From positions 26,787,741 through 26,851,740 of the forward strand of contig CM035171.1 in NCBI GenBank assembly GCA_020205615.1: 64,000 bases of DNA, given 5' to 3'. The DNA is from Panax quinquefolius (taxonomy: Eukaryota > Streptophyta > Magnoliopsida > Apiales > Araliaceae). The notes beneath the pieces were generated by a model. The model saw only the letters and a program-made list of their open reading frames with translations. It searched no databases and was not told the DNA's origin. The position numbers and the translations under genes are program-made. Positions 10,691 through 23,043 of the stretch are shown in pieces (position 1 is the stretch's first letter; the number at the start of each line of letters is the position of its first letter).

Positions 10691-12567
10691 TGTTAGGTTT
10701 GTAATATTCATAACGCAATCAAAATTGCAAAAATAATGCGGAAGCGTGTAAAAATCAGAGTTTAAAAAAAATTTACAAACCATATACCCGGATCACCCTT
10801 TATGCACAATTATTAATTAAACGAAAAGATATGAAGAACAAACATACCCTTGAAGATCCGAGCTTCCTCAGGTACAAGTTCACCTCCAATCCTTTTCGCA
10901 TTCAACTTGAATCCACCGGGTTTGGTTCCCTCCTTTGATCAACGTTAGCCACCCAAGCGTTTGGCCTCTAGAGGTGATCCACCAAGGAAAAATAAAGAAT
11001 TCAAGAAGATGGTGTATTTTGGCTCAAACCCTAGTTTTCTATCTCTATAGAAAAGGGTACTCTCCAACAAATTGGAATTATGTCGTTGTAAAAGTCAACA
11101 ACCACCACCCATAATAAGACTCCTCTTATTAATAGATGTGGGCAACCCACCTTAACAATTAAGGAATTGGGTTTTAATTTAATTAATTAAATTCTTTTAA
11201 TTAATTAAGCTCCCTAATCTTATTAGGGATAATTAATTAAACTCCTTTAACTAATTTTCCTCCTAATCCTATTAGGAATAAATGAGAGTACTTATATTAA
11301 ATTAATTCCTAAACTCTTTTAGAAATTAAAATAATAATAATTGTAATAATATTAATAAGACTCCTCTTATTAATTTATATTTAATATTTCTAAAATATTA
11401 AATAATAAATATTAAGCTATTTAATTTATTCTATCACCATAGATTAAATTAAATATACTTAACATATTATTACGATTATGCCATTAACTTCTTAAATAAT
11501 TATTCTTCCTTTTATGGTGTGACCCTTTAGGTTCTCCATATTAAACCGGTTGTGAATAAATCAATTAGAACAATTCTAATCTTATTTAAATAAATAATTT
11601 AAACAATTAATTTATTTAAATAAATAATATTTATTCTACAATAGGGATAAGCCTCCCTAGCGATCAACGACTTTCCAGATAATATAGATTTCAACATTAA
11701 TCATAAAAGAACCTTTGAGTAAATAGTTACCGTACAATTCAATCCTTCCACCATACAATGTCCCAATTAAATATAAGACATGGAATTACTGTCAAGTCTT
11801 ATTATATTTAATTATATGTATTTCGATCCTTAAATGCACAACTCCAAATAATGCAAATTAGAAACTCCTTTCTAATTTCATTCTCGCGCCAAGGACTACT
11901 GGGTTGTCATTTATCGAATCACATAGGACATTTCTCTTCTTTTATTAGAAGTGGTAGATTCTTTATTGATCATACATTATCTCCATGTACAACTTATTAT
12001 ACCCAAGCATACCCTTTGATATACCCTAAGGGTCTTAAGGAATAAGTCAAAGTATAACTCATCATACACAAGATACTATGATGATCTCAAGTCCAAGGAT
12101 CACTTGTACTACTATCACTACTGAATTCCTATTGACAGCAAATAAAACTCCATTAGGTATTCCTTAGCGAGCCAATGTTCAAATGAACTTATTCTCTAAT
12201 AAGCACCTACATACTTGCTTTAGTGTCTCCACACAAATGATCATGAGATCAATCATCCTCATCCAATGAGCAAGCAACGTATGTACCAATCTATCCGGAT
12301 TCACTAATCCCCAATTTAGTAATCCAATGATTGGGAACTATTTTAGTTTTAAGCTTTCTAAGAATTTAGATCTCATTAGAATGATCATCATCATTATTCT
12401 AAAAGCATTGCTTAAAACTATGGGTTTATCACATATTATAAAACAAACATCATGTAGATAATTAAAACCTTTAATAAATTAATACTTTTATTAATAAATG
12501 AATAAGATTGTTACAAAGTATATGCTTTATCATCAAACATGATTGGCTTGTGTGCATACTACTTTCA
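10691..12567 (-). repeat. 3' LTR of element D
   Basis: 1877 bp, nearly identical by eye to 18083-19962 and to the solo LTR at 32331-34221. AT-rich, with the inverted block TTAATTAATTAAATTC...GAATTTAATTAATTAA-type sequence near 11180. Differences from the other copies are mostly small and lie at CAG/CTG/CCG sites. No gene; short open stretches such as 11851-12045 are chance. Confidence 0.9.
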
Positions 12568-12580
12568 ATCTCCCACTTGC
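12568..12580 (-). other. Polypurine tract of D
   Basis: Minus strand GCAAGTGGGAGAT directly abuts the LTR. This is the common copia plus-strand primer form and helps set element orientation. Confidence 0.75.
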
Positions 12581-12599
12581 ACTAAAAGTCAATCGTCAT

Positions 12600-13080
12600 G
12601 GTATCTCATACTCTTCTTCTCTAAAGTGACGATTATCCTGCTGTTGGATAAGCTTTAGTTAATGGATATGTAATGTTGTTCATGAGAGTTCACTATCTCT
12701 ATAGTGATTTCCCATCTTTCAATGATTCTAATAATCAAATAAAAGTGCCACAACACATGTTTAGATCCAAGATGAGACTTAGGAACTATTCCTAGTTCTG
12801 TAATGAACTTTTATCCAAACAATCAACTTGCGACTTCATTTATAGCTATATACTTTGTCTTTATCACTAAACCAAAGAACTCTTTCTTTGTTTGGAACCT
12901 TTCCAATTCAACTTTGCACCAATTTGTCAATGTAACCTTTACCTTAAAGTGGATTTTTCCGTCGTCTTGGTGCCGTCTCCGAAAAACTTGAGTCTGCATT
13001 AAGCCCTCTAGTTTTAATTTAGACCCACCATGAATATGATCACATCCTTAGTGCTTGGGTTAAGCACTTTAAGATGTTTT
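12600..13080 (-). pseudogene. pol: D pol: RNase H remnant
   Basis: Broken minus-strand reading still shows the copia RNase H end: a stretch resembling SKHVLWHFYLI, WEITIE and, just before the PPT, a RYHDDW-like terminus. Several stops and frame changes are present. The position immediately before the PPT is as expected for copia elements. Recognised by pattern only. Confidence 0.6.
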
Positions 13081-13640
13081 CACCGACTCATAGTGAACCT
13101 CTCCGAATATGATGATCAACATCGGTCTCGTACATTTCATTGCATACATGATTGTTACTCATGCGACCTCTCTTTTTCGAGAGTCTGTGGGGACTATTAA
13201 GAGATACACTCCATGGCTCATCAAGATGAGACATCTCTTGAGTTTGCCATGCTAAACGACTTTAGCATCAAATGAATATCGTTCCTTGGGTTAAGTCGAG
13301 CATCCTCTTAAATCTATCTATATAGATTTATATCCCCAACTAAGATACTCTTCCAAATCATTCATGGAGGAATGTTTGACAACTTTATCTTTACTGATTG
13401 TAGCATTGGTATGTCATTCCTTATCCGTAGTATATCAACATATAGTACTAGGAATGTCACGATGCTCCCAATTTGACCCTTTTGTACACACTAGGTTCAT
13501 TCTTATTTTGATAAAATCAAACTCTTTTGATTGCCTCATCAAAACGAATGTTCCATATTTGAGAAACTTGCTTCAATCCATTTCTCCGAGTGTCTACAAC
13601 ACTTACCTCATCGTATGTAATCGGATCATCATCTTCTGAT
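13081..13640 (-). pseudogene. pol: D pol: C-terminal reverse transcriptase remnant
   Basis: Minus-strand translation shows WNIRFDEAIK, EPSVYKRV, LYVD-ILRIRNDIPMLQSVK and then sequence matching the copia RT/connection block ending in CTRPDV-like residues. The catalytic YVDD box has lost a residue and frames change repeatedly. The first half of RT is missing: the linker (13600-13700, IPRRYGFIIDDDDEV) runs directly into the late RT part, so an internal deletion is likely. Inactive. Confidence 0.65.
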
Positions 13641-14230
13641 GATCGTACCTCATCATCATCATCTATAATGAATCCATACCTCCTAGGTATCTTCGGTACT
13701 ATTCCAGATTTAAGATTCGGTTGTGGTACAATAGGTCTATCTATAGGTTCCTCTTATTTGACTTATAGTGTTTTGTGGTTCTTGAACTTTTCAAGATCTA
13801 TTATCCTCCCACTAGCCCCTTTTAATGATAAACACCTTTATCTTAGAAGGCAGCGTGTTTCGTAACAAACACCTTTTGCTAAGTAGAATTATAGAACATA
13901 TACCCTAAACTTACTTTAGGATGTCCCACAAATCTATACTTGTCAAATCTTGTCCCAAGCTTATCCTTTGAAACCTTTTCACATAAGTTGGACAACCCCT
14001 TATCTTAACATACTTAAGATTAGGAATCCTCCCTGTCCATAACTTTTATGGAGTCTTGGGGCCGGATTTGAGGTTACCATTTTCGTAGATATGCAGCCAT
14101 TTCTAGGACATTATCCCAGAAGGATACTGGAATGTCGGTAAAATCATGATGGACAGCACCATGTCCAACAAGGTATGATTTTTCCTTTCAGATACATCAA
14201 TCAATTATTATGTATCAGGAGGTGTCCATT
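13641..14230 (-). pseudogene. pol: D pol: integrase C-terminal remnant
   Basis: Minus-strand fragments LEMAAYLRKW, then a GTRFDKYRFVGHPKVS block (about 13910-13970) correspond to the copia integrase C-terminal part (SFWGYALETA... and KLxxRSxxCxFVGYP in relatives). An IPRR linker follows. Multiple stops. The 5' part with the D,D,E core is not readable. Confidence 0.6.
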
Positions 14231-14879
14231 ATGAGAAAACCATTTGAGATAATCTAGAAACTTATTGCACAAGTATTTATTCCTTAATCTAATCAAAGAA
14301 TCTCAATACTTTGTCAATTTGTTTCATTTCTGAATTCTTTGAACCTTTCAAATAATTCACACTTGTATTTCAACAAATACATACATTTAACTCTTTGAAT
14401 GATCATCTCCTTTTCTTATACTAATTTGTTCAATATGCAAAATTATTTTCATGTAAGTCAAGTATACAAAATTTATTAAGTAATATTCCAGTTCTATACA
14501 AAACATTATTATTATAAATAGAACAACAATTGTTCTTAATTATAATACCAAAAATTTTATTGTCCAACAACAAAATAGAAATAATATTTCTAACAAGAAC
14601 TGAAATACAATAACAACTTATTGACTTAATAGATTTGCCCGTAGGCATTGCTAAACTATAAGTTTCTATGGCTAATGCAGCAACCTTTGCTTCATTTTCC
14701 ACACATAGGATTACTTATATTTGTTTAACTTTCTACTTACCTTGGTCCCTTCATAAATCTATATTTATGATAACCAAAGTCGGTATCCAATACCCAAGTA
14801 GAACCTTGACTTAAAGAAAAATTTATTTCAATCATGAACAAAAAGCGTATTATGTATCAAACTTCACTAAGCTTCTTTT
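14231..14879 (-). pseudogene. pol: D pol: protease / gag-pre-integrase remnant
   Basis: A 90-codon open stretch (14430-14702) reads AKVAALAIETYSLAMPTGKS, then SCYCISVLVRNIISILLLD and IIIKNNCCSIY, which matches the copia region after the protease active site and the pre-integrase domain in order and spacing. The protease active site upstream is not readable. 14231-14429 and 14703-14879 show only broken fragments. Confidence 0.65.
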
Positions 14880-15665
14880 GGTTAGCCTCTCTGCAAGATG
14901 CTTCTTGAGCTTCTTTCCGGTGTCCAGACTTATTGCGGTGGAAGCAAACTCCTTTGCTATCCGTGTCGGTTTTGCTCTTATTATCCTTTGTTTACGCCTT
15001 TCTATTTACCTTCTTTGAATCGTTCTTCTTTTGGAAGATCCTTTGGCCCCTACCAAGAAGACTTGATCTTTCTTGGTTGGAAAGTGACTCTCAACATTTT
15101 TCAATATGTTAAGCAAATCGGCGAGGCGATATCTAGCTTATTCATATAAAAATTCACAACAATTGTGAAAGGAGTTCGGGAGTGAGTGCAAAGATCAAAT
15201 CTTGGCTCAACTCTCCATCCATGACAAAACCAGTTGTCTAATTGATCAATCAAATTGATTATGTTAAGAACTTTTTCTGCATCTTTATAGTGCCATTGGC
15301 CATTCTAGATCGGAAGAGCTCCTTAGATATCTGATATCTATCAGTCCTACTTTCCTCACCATCAACTACTTGATGTGCAGGAATATAGTAGGAGCATCCA
15401 TAGTTTCATGCTGACGCTGAAGCTCGTTACTCATAGATGCGAGCATGATGCATTGAGCCAATTGTGCATCATCTTGCCACTTTCTAAAAGTAGCAATCTC
15501 TTCCTCAGAGGCATTATCTGCAACCATTGCAGGGATAGGCATATTAAGGATATAAGATAGCTTTTTAGCCATGAGAACTATTCTCAAATTCCTTAACCAA
15601 TCCGTTTAATTCGGTCTGGTTAATTTAGCATCTAATATGCTACGCAGTGATAGTAATTAAGACAT
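14880..15665 (-). pseudogene. gag: D gag
   Basis: Begins near 15665 (MS..., then ILDAKLTRPN and DWLRNLRIVLMA across stops). The best stretch, 15366-15587, encodes KKLSYILNMPIPAMV, EEEIATFRKWQDDAQ and MLASMSNELQRQHETMDA, the copia gag (UBN2-type) domain. Further left the frame is broken, with a degenerate CCHC knuckle near 14930 (CFHRNKSGH). The protein would form the particle core. Confidence 0.8.
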
Positions 15666-18067
15666 TGTAAAATTCTGTAAATGAATTTGTAATTAACAAC
15701 ATTTTAACATACATTCTTTTATTAATTACCAAAATAAATTAGGTCTTGTTTTAAATTGGTATCTCCCACTATTTTCTTCAAACTATATTACCCTCACTTA
15801 TATAGTTCGGCAAAATCTAATTAAAGATTTGCTAGTGAGAATAAGGATCCCATTTCAAATGTATATAGTCTTGTGGTGACACAACAAACTATATATAAAT
15901 AAATAGGTAGACAACTTTTGTCAATTACATCAACTATGCAACTCCTTTTCTTTTGCCTCTTAGATTATTTTGATCAAGTGGTGGCACATCCGAATCAAAA
16001 TTATCCAAGTTAAGTCCGACCTAGCACTCCATATATTCAAAAAAGAAAAATATCATCCTTGTGGTGACACAACAAAACAATATTGTTCAATTTTCTTTAT
16101 AAGCATCAAATGTGATAAATTAACATCTTAAATACTTAATACTTGCCTTGTGGTGACACAACAAACTCATATTAAATATTTAATACTCTATTAATTTTAT
16201 CATGCTAGAAGGCGACGTTCGATATTCCAAATATCTTTGAACGCTTGGGACTTAATATAAAAAAAAATTGAGGGATTTGTTATTAATTTGTCTCATCTTG
16301 TTTAGCGCGCATGCACATATATATATAAAATACGCATCATATTAACGAACATGCGAAGCATGTTTGCATAATATATAATATATATAAAGTATAAGCATGC
16401 ACATATAGAATACTATATTCTACCTGGATTGATTATGGACTTTTATTCTAGTTTGGTTCACTAGAGCCACCAAGTGAACCAAAAGGTCAAACCCTAGGGG
16501 TGCAAGAAATAATATTTAAATATAACTATTACATTTAAACCCGGGCTCTATTACAAACGGGTCTTCAAACGCTTCTTGTCCCTTGATCTCTAATTCTTCA
16601 AAATTAATTCTAAATATTCCTATTACAAAAATATTTTAAAATAAATAGAAACCTTGATCGTGATCGAGGGAAGTACATAGGAGGAGATAGAATTTACATT
16701 CGGAAAAATTAGAGAAGGCGAGGTCTGTGAGACCCATTTAATATAACCCATACATTCATGCATCCAACTAAAATAAAATCCAATCACATTGGTCAATAGT
16801 CCATAATCAATCTCATTTATTATCATACACATCATCATATATGCATCAATAAATAACATTCATCCTATGAATAATAAACATTTAATATATATATTGATAT
16901 CATTTAATGGGCAAATTTAGTTAGTATAAAATCTATTTTTGAATCAAAATAAACTCCTTTATTTTAATCCAAATTTAAATAAAAATAAAACTATTTTATT
17001 TTAATTTATCCTATTTTGAATAAAATAAACTATTTTATTTTAATCAAAATCTTTAATCAAAATAAACTCCTTTATTTTAATTAATTATGGAATCCAATTC
17101 CATGTAAAAAAAAAAAATTAATTAAAATAAACTCTTTTATTTTAATTAATTATGGAATCCAATTCCATGTAAAAAAAAAAATATTAAAGGAAACACTAAT
17201 TATCTTTCCTATTCACAAATAAACTCTTTTATTTTGAATAATATGAAATCTTATTTCATATTTAAATAAACTCCTTTATTTAAGGAAATACGGATTTTCT
17301 TTCCTATTCACAAATAAACTCTTTTATTTTGAATAATATGAAATCTTATTTCATATCTAAACAAACTCCTTTATTTAAGGAAAGATGGATTTACTTCCTT
17401 ATTCACAAATAAACTCCTTTATTTTTTTAGGAAAAATAAAATCCAATTTCAACTCCAATTAGTTATTATGGAATCCAATTCCAACTCTAATTAGTTAGCA
17501 TGAAATTCTAATTTTAAAATTAAAATAAACCTTATATTTTAATATTAAAATAATCCTTTTATTTTAAAATTAAAATAAACTTTTATTTTAATTATAAAAT
17601 AATTAAAAATAATATATATATAACTATTATATATATAATACAAACCGAATATATATATATAGTTAACTGTTAACATATTATACTATATATATATATATAT
17701 ATGCATCCGAACGTTCCAAAAAAAAAATAAACCGAATATATATGATTTTCTTGCCTCGATTTAAAATGCGGGCTTCAAAAATTAACTTCTTTATGCAATC
17801 CCAAAATCAGCAGATACACGGAAAATTAAAAAAAAAAAAAAATTTGCTATGTAATCCGGCCCCTTGATTAGCGTGCAACATGTTTTCAAAAGGGAGAAAT
17901 TATGTTTCCACGTAATTCATGTTGCTGACTTCGGTTATTATTTTTTTTTTATTTTTTTTTTATTTATTTATAAATTTTATATAATAAAATTATGCCCAAT
18001 TAAATTGTTCTAAACACATATCAATATACATATCAAATCAAAACAATTAATAATTCGCATAAAGGTT
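15666..18067 (-). other. D 5' leader, long AT-rich non-coding region
   Basis: About 2.4 kb between PBS and gag without credible genes. It contains three copies of CTTGTGGTGACACAACAA (15870-15888, 16057-16075, 16146-16165), each inside AT-rich inverted repeats; direct repeats around a palindromic ATGGAATCCAATTCCAT (17085-17170) and around TATGAAATCTTATTTCATA (17216-17400); and TA-rich tracts at 17600-17705. Such leaders carry packaging and dimerisation signals in retroelements; that role here is inference. Confidence 0.6.
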
Positions 18068-18082
18068 TGGCTCTGATGCCAC
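18068..18082 (-). other. Primer binding site of D
   Basis: Minus strand GTGGCATCAGAGCC abuts the 5' LTR and matches the 3' end of plant initiator-Met tRNA (TGGTATCAGAGC) with one change. Confidence 0.7.
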
Positions 18083-19962
18083 TGTTAGGTTTGTAATATT
18101 CATAACGCAATCAAAATTGCAAAAATAATGCGGAAGCGTGTAAAAATCAGAGTTTAAAAAAAATTTACAAACCATATACCCGGATCACCCTTTATGCACA
18201 ATTATTAATTAAACGAAAAGATATGAAGAACAAACATACCCTTGAAGATCCGAGCTTCCTCAAGTACAAGTTCACCTCCAATCCTTTTCGCATTCAACTT
18301 GAATCCACCGGGTTTGGTTCCTTCCTTTGATCAACGTTAGCCACCCAAGCGTTTGGCCTCTAGAGGTGATCCACCAAGGAAAAATAAAGAATTCAAGAAG
18401 ATGGTGTATTTTGGCTCAAACCCTAGTTTTCTATCTCTATAGAAAAGGGTACTCTCCAACAAATTGGAATTATGTCATTGTAAAAGTCAACAACCACCAC
18501 CCATAATAAGACTCCTCTTATTAATAGATGTGGGCAACCCACCTTAACAATTAAGGAATTGGGTTTTAATTTAATTAATTAAATTCTTTTAATTAATTAA
18601 GCTCCCTAATCTTATTAGGGATAATTAATTAAACTCCTTTAACTAATTTTCCCTCCTAATCCTATTAGGAATAAATGAGAGTACTTTTATTAAATTAATT
18701 CCTAAACTCTTTTAGAAATTAAAATAATAATAATTGTAATAATATTAATAAGACTCCTCTTATTAATTTATATTTAATATTTCTAAAATATTAAATAATA
18801 AATATTAAGCTATTTAATTTATTCTATCACCATAGATTAAATTAAATATACTTAACATATTATTACGATTATGCCATTAACTTCTTAAATAATTATTCTT
18901 CCTTTTATGGTGTGACCCTTTAGGTTCTCCATATTAAACCTACAGTGAATAAATCAATTAGAATAATTCTAATCTTATTTAAATAAATAATTTAAACAAT
19001 TAATTTATTTAAATAAATAATATTTATTCTACAATAGGATAAGCCTCCCAGCGATCAACGACTTTCCGATAATATAGATTTCAACATTAATCATAAAAGA
19101 ACCTTTGAGTAAATAGTTACCGTCTGAATTCAATCCTTCCACCATACAATGTCCCAATTAAATATAAGGCATGGAATTCATCACAAGTCTTATTATATTT
19201 AATTATATGTATTTCGATCCTTAAATGCACAACTCAAATAATGCAAATTAGAAACTCCTTTCTAATTTCATTACGCCTTAACCAAGGACTACTTTGGGTT
19301 GTCATTTATCGAATCACATAGGACATTTCTCTTCTTTTATTAGAAGTGGTAGATTCTTTATTGATCATACATTATCTCCATGTACAACTTATTATACCCA
19401 AGCATACCCTTTGATATACCCTAAGGGTCTTAAGGAATAAGTCAAAGTATAACTCATCATACACAAGATACTATGATGATCTCAAGTCCAAGGATCACTT
19501 GTCTTACTATCACTACAGAATTCCTATTGACAGCAAATAAAACTCCATTAGGTATTCCTTAGCGAGCCACGTTCGATGAACTTATTCTCTAATAAGCACC
19601 TACATACTTTGCTTTAGTGTCTCCACACAAATGATCATGAGATCAATCATCCTCATCCAATGAGCAAGCAACGTATGTACCAATCTATCCGGATTCACTA
19701 ATCCCCAATTTAGTAATCCAATGATTGGGAACTATTTTAGTTTTAAGCTTTCTAAGAATTTAGATCTCATTAGAATGATCATCATCATTATTCTAAAAGC
19801 ATTGCTTAAAACTATGGGTTTATCACATATTATAAAACAGCATCATGTAGATAATTAAAAACCTTTAATAAATTAATACTTTTTATTAATAAATGAATAA
19901 GATTGTTACAAAGTATATGCTTTATCATCAAACATGATTGGCTTGTGTGCATACTACTTTCA
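18083..19962 (-). repeat. 5' LTR of element D
   Basis: 1880 bp copy of the LTR at 10691-12567, followed by target duplication GAATG. A-to-G/C-to-T changes are few, and most differences are short replacements or indels at the same sites in all three family members of this window. Non-coding. Confidence 0.9.
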
Positions 19963-20004
19963 GAATGGACATAAAATTCTTTGTTCTGTTCTTCTGGTTT
20001 AGTT

Positions 20005-20275
20005 CTGTGGGTTTCGACGCCCCAGCGTCAAAATTCATGCTCCAGCGTCAAATCTCGCGCCTTAGCGCCAAAAATCGCACCCAACCGGACTTAGCGCATG
20101 CAATAAAGTCAATATTTGAAGCCAGATTTCCAGCAATAATACATGTGAGGTCAAAGACAGAGCGCCAGATGTTGGCAATACCGTATACAATTCTCAACAA
20201 GCGCGCCACCTCAATACCGCAATGAGGCCTTATTAGATTCAAATCGTAGCCATGGCGCCACTTAAAGCGTAATGC
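20005..20275 (+). repeat. GC-rich GCGCC/CCAGCGTC motif array in A's 5' LTR
   Basis: Repeated units of the type GCCCCAGCGTCAAAATT, CTCCAGCGTCAAAT, CTTAGCGCCAAAAATCGC. Partly preserved in the 3' LTR at 29005-29085 and 61834-61925. It stands out against about 70% AT surroundings. Short open frames here are products of composition. Confidence 0.55.
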
Positions 20276-21795
20276 TCGAAATAACTTTTGTCTTGCACAG
20301 AAGTCTGAAATTTTTAGTTGTAATGTTATATAACCAAATAATTCTGTTATTTTAGTATTGTAATGTGTTGAACGAACATGGTGTTAATACCTAACGAGTT
20401 TATTATCGTCTAGGAATATAAATTGATTACATGGTTAGACATTTAAACCATACGTGATGTAGAATTGATTATGACTAATCATGTCATGTTAACATATGTA
20501 TATAGGATATTGTGATTTGGATATTAACGGTTTAATCTATGAGCAAGGCAAGATTCTAAACCTATCTTTTTGCATTGAGCAAGTTCTTTAACTCTACTTT
20601 GTTAATAGTTGAGCAAGTTTTTCTAATTCTAAATCGTCGTTATGTAAATTTCATATTTCTATACCTTATTGAGTAAAGTATTTTCATTAAGCAACTTGAT
20701 TGTATCTAGTTATTCATGATGATACAAGCTTCCCATCTCCACACTTTCGTCGAGATAGTTATTATGATTATGCAAGTTTTTCCTAACTCTAAACTTGTTA
20801 TATTAGCATGCAAGTACCTTTATTCTGTTGAATTAATTTATCGTTCAAATTATTGTTGTTATGCATGCTTGATATTAAATTCTAAGATGTAACCTTAGCT
20901 TAATGTTGTTCAAAGCAAGGTATGATAGATTATTCAATTGTTATGCTATTAGAATATTCCTAAAGCATGAACTTAGAACGAAATTCTTATTCAGTTATGA
21001 TCATTTAATAACATAGTGTTATTGTCTTTTATTCAACTAATCCTTAGTTGATGTCCGTTGAATTCCAAATTACCTTGAAGTGTATCCAAACCAAACGGAC
21101 TTTGGTGCGGACTTGTACTCTAAATACTGAGATGAACAACCCTATTTTTAGGGGTTGCACCTAGTTTTATACTTTGTGCTGAAATGTTTGTATACAATAC
21201 ATGTATGTAAAGGATTGATCCCCTAAGTACCTTTGAGTCCTTGCGATTCGTATATGGTCGTTATAGTTAAAGTTGAAAGATTACTTATAACTGTGGACAT
21301 GGTTCGTGGTCATTAGACCCTCGGTGAATGTTATGATTTATGGAATGTTAATAGAACATATTGTTCAATTCTATTAAGCCTAGTATTTGGCAAGTGATGT
21401 AAAGGTTAAAGTTTTATTTATTATTATTCCAAGTGAGCCTTGTTTGCTCACTCTTGCTCAGAAAATTTCTTACAACTAAAAAGTGAAAAGGTGACGACTA
21501 CCTAGCACCAATAAGTGAAAGGAAAAGATAAATAAACAAGTATCAAGACTTGTAATAGTTTTGATAGTTTTATTATCAGACTTTGGTTTAAAGATTGTAA
21601 TGAAGTTTATTTAATTTTCCGCATGATTGATTTTTGTAAAGGTTAGATAACCTGGGAGATTTTATTTAATGTAATCCTGTATGGGCAGGTTTATTTATTC
21701 AATTATATCATGATTGGGTAGTTATATATGAATGTTTTGATTAAGTGAACACCAAATCTTGAGGAAATGAAGTACCGGGATTTGGGGGTGTCACA

Positions 21796-22001
21796 AGTTG
21801 GTATCAAAGCTTTAGGTTATCAACCTTAGGTGGGGGGAAAGCCTTAGGAAGTAACCTTTGAAAAGATAGTGGAGATAACTCTTATCGAGTTTTAAGGAAG
21901 AAGTAATAACACACTTATGTGCTAATGTGTTTATAACTTATGTGCTCGTGAGTGTTGAGTAGAATGAGTAATAATTTAAACTTTAAAACTTTGTTGTTAG
22001 G
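21796..22001 (+). other. A leader with primer binding site
   Basis: TTGGTATCAAAGCTTT (21798-21813) follows the LTR end TGTCACA and matches the initiator-Met tRNA binding site apart from A for G at one position, exactly as in Z and E. The rest of the leader is non-coding. Confidence 0.8.
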
Positions 22002-22745
22002 ATGACTAATGTCGGAGAATCCAATCAGGCTAGGAAGGATGGACCTCAGATACCTATAGAGGAGGAGCCTCACGACATTCAGGATGTTTGGGAACAACTA
22101 TCGCCACGGAGTCACCCCATTGGTGGTCACAAAGTGGTTGAAGATGAGGATGATGATGTGGAGAAGGATGAGGAGGATCCCGTGGAGTTGCCACAGAAGG
22201 ATGAGGATGACGAGAACGAGGAGGAAGAGACTCCACTAACCTCGATGGCTGCTCGTATGTATGATGAAGTCTACGACCGTAATGTGGAACTTCAGGACAT
22301 AATTGAGGAGTTGCAGGAGATAGTAGCTGAACAACAGACTGCAATGACACAGAAGGACGACGATATCCATGATCGAGATGAACGCCTAACTAATGTTGAA
22401 GAGAAGTCGATGCGCATCAAGGAGAGAAGGAACAATGATCGAGATGGTCGTGGAACCGAAGAACAAGTCAAGGAAGAAGCTACCAAGAGGGCGAGAGTCA
22501 AGACGATATCGAGGAAGCTTATCAACGAACTGGAAGAGCGATAAAGGACGCAAGCAAAGAGGATGAAGATGGAAGAGATGGATAAAGTATTCAATATCGT
22601 TATCAATCGAGCTCAAGATCGGGTCACGGGTTATCCAATTCAATTCGAGACTCTGCCATCATACGTGTTAGATCGCCGAACAATGTTTCGAGTTATGGAA
22701 GAAGAGCGTCGAAAGGCTACAGAGTATCTTAATAGATCATCGTAG
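22002..22745 (+). pseudogene. A pre-gag ORF: acidic, coiled-coil-like protein of unknown function
   Basis: 248 codons in one frame with a single in-frame TAA at 22542-22544. The start at 22002 (MTNVGESNQARKDG) is at the same place relative to the PBS as in Z. Order: IEEEPHDIQDVWEQL, a D/E-rich stretch (residues about 45-80), ARMYDEVYDRNVELQDII with heptad-like sequence after it, then a basic/acidic region, and a C-terminal block YPIQFETLPSYVLDRRTM and MEEERRKATEYLNRSS. The same blocks occur in Z (6611-7325). About 300 bp of spacer separate it from gag. No catalytic motif seen; a structural or RNA/particle-associated role is a guess. Confidence 0.75.
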
Positions 22746-23043
22746 GAAATGTGCCTGTTATGCACGTAATAAGTGTTAAATAATGTGTAAATCCCTAGTG
22801 TTAAGTAACCATGGGATATGAGAATGATGATGTTATCTTGTAACTTTTGTAGTTCAGGAAAGGAATGTAAATAGCAGTGATGCTATTATTTTTATGTCTT
22901 TCGAAGTAATGATGAATAAATAAAAGTTATTATTTTATTCAAAGTGTTATGTGTTATGTGGTTATTTCTTTTATGGAGGCAAGTAATTAGCAAATACTTA
23001 AAGAAGTTGAGTAATAGTCTAATAGATGTTTTTTTAATAGAAA

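Larger units (their letters stand above)
10691..19962 (-). mobile_element. Element D: degenerate Ty1/copia retrotransposon
   Basis: LTRs at 10691-12567 and 18083-19962 run TGTTAGG...TTTCA on the plus strand (TGAAAG...CTAACA on the element strand). The target duplication GAATG is exact on both sides (10686-10690, 19963-19967), and the empty site with one GAATG is seen in A's 3' LTR (28956-28960). The PBS next to 18083, the PPT next to 12567, and the gag/pol relics all show minus orientation. Order on the minus strand: gag, protease/pre-integrase, integrase, RT, RNase H, with integrase before RT as in copia. All frames are broken. Confidence 0.9.
8585..21795 (+). repeat. 5' LTR of element A, split by two insertions
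   Basis: LTR sequence lies at 8585-9257, 10136-10690 and 19963-21795; the gaps are the MITE (9258-10135) and element D (10691-19962). The segments rejoin in the same order as the 3' LTR (27716-29100, 61834-62531). GAGAGA-rich leader-like sequence lies near 9115-9170, a GC-rich motif array at 20005-20270, and the end TGTCACA at 21789-21795 is followed by the PBS. Non-coding. Confidence 0.88.

Noticed and set aside
13364..13865. Two 91-codon plus-strand frames in element D
   Set aside because: Antisense to recognisable copia RT/linker remnants on the minus strand.
16623..16859. 78-codon minus-strand frame in the D leader
   Set aside because: AT-rich leader sequence between PBS and gag; no domain and no relative in the window.
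22054..22606. Minus-strand frames opposite A's pre-gag ORF
   Set aside because: Shadow frames; the plus-strand ORF has homologues in Z and C with conserved blocks.
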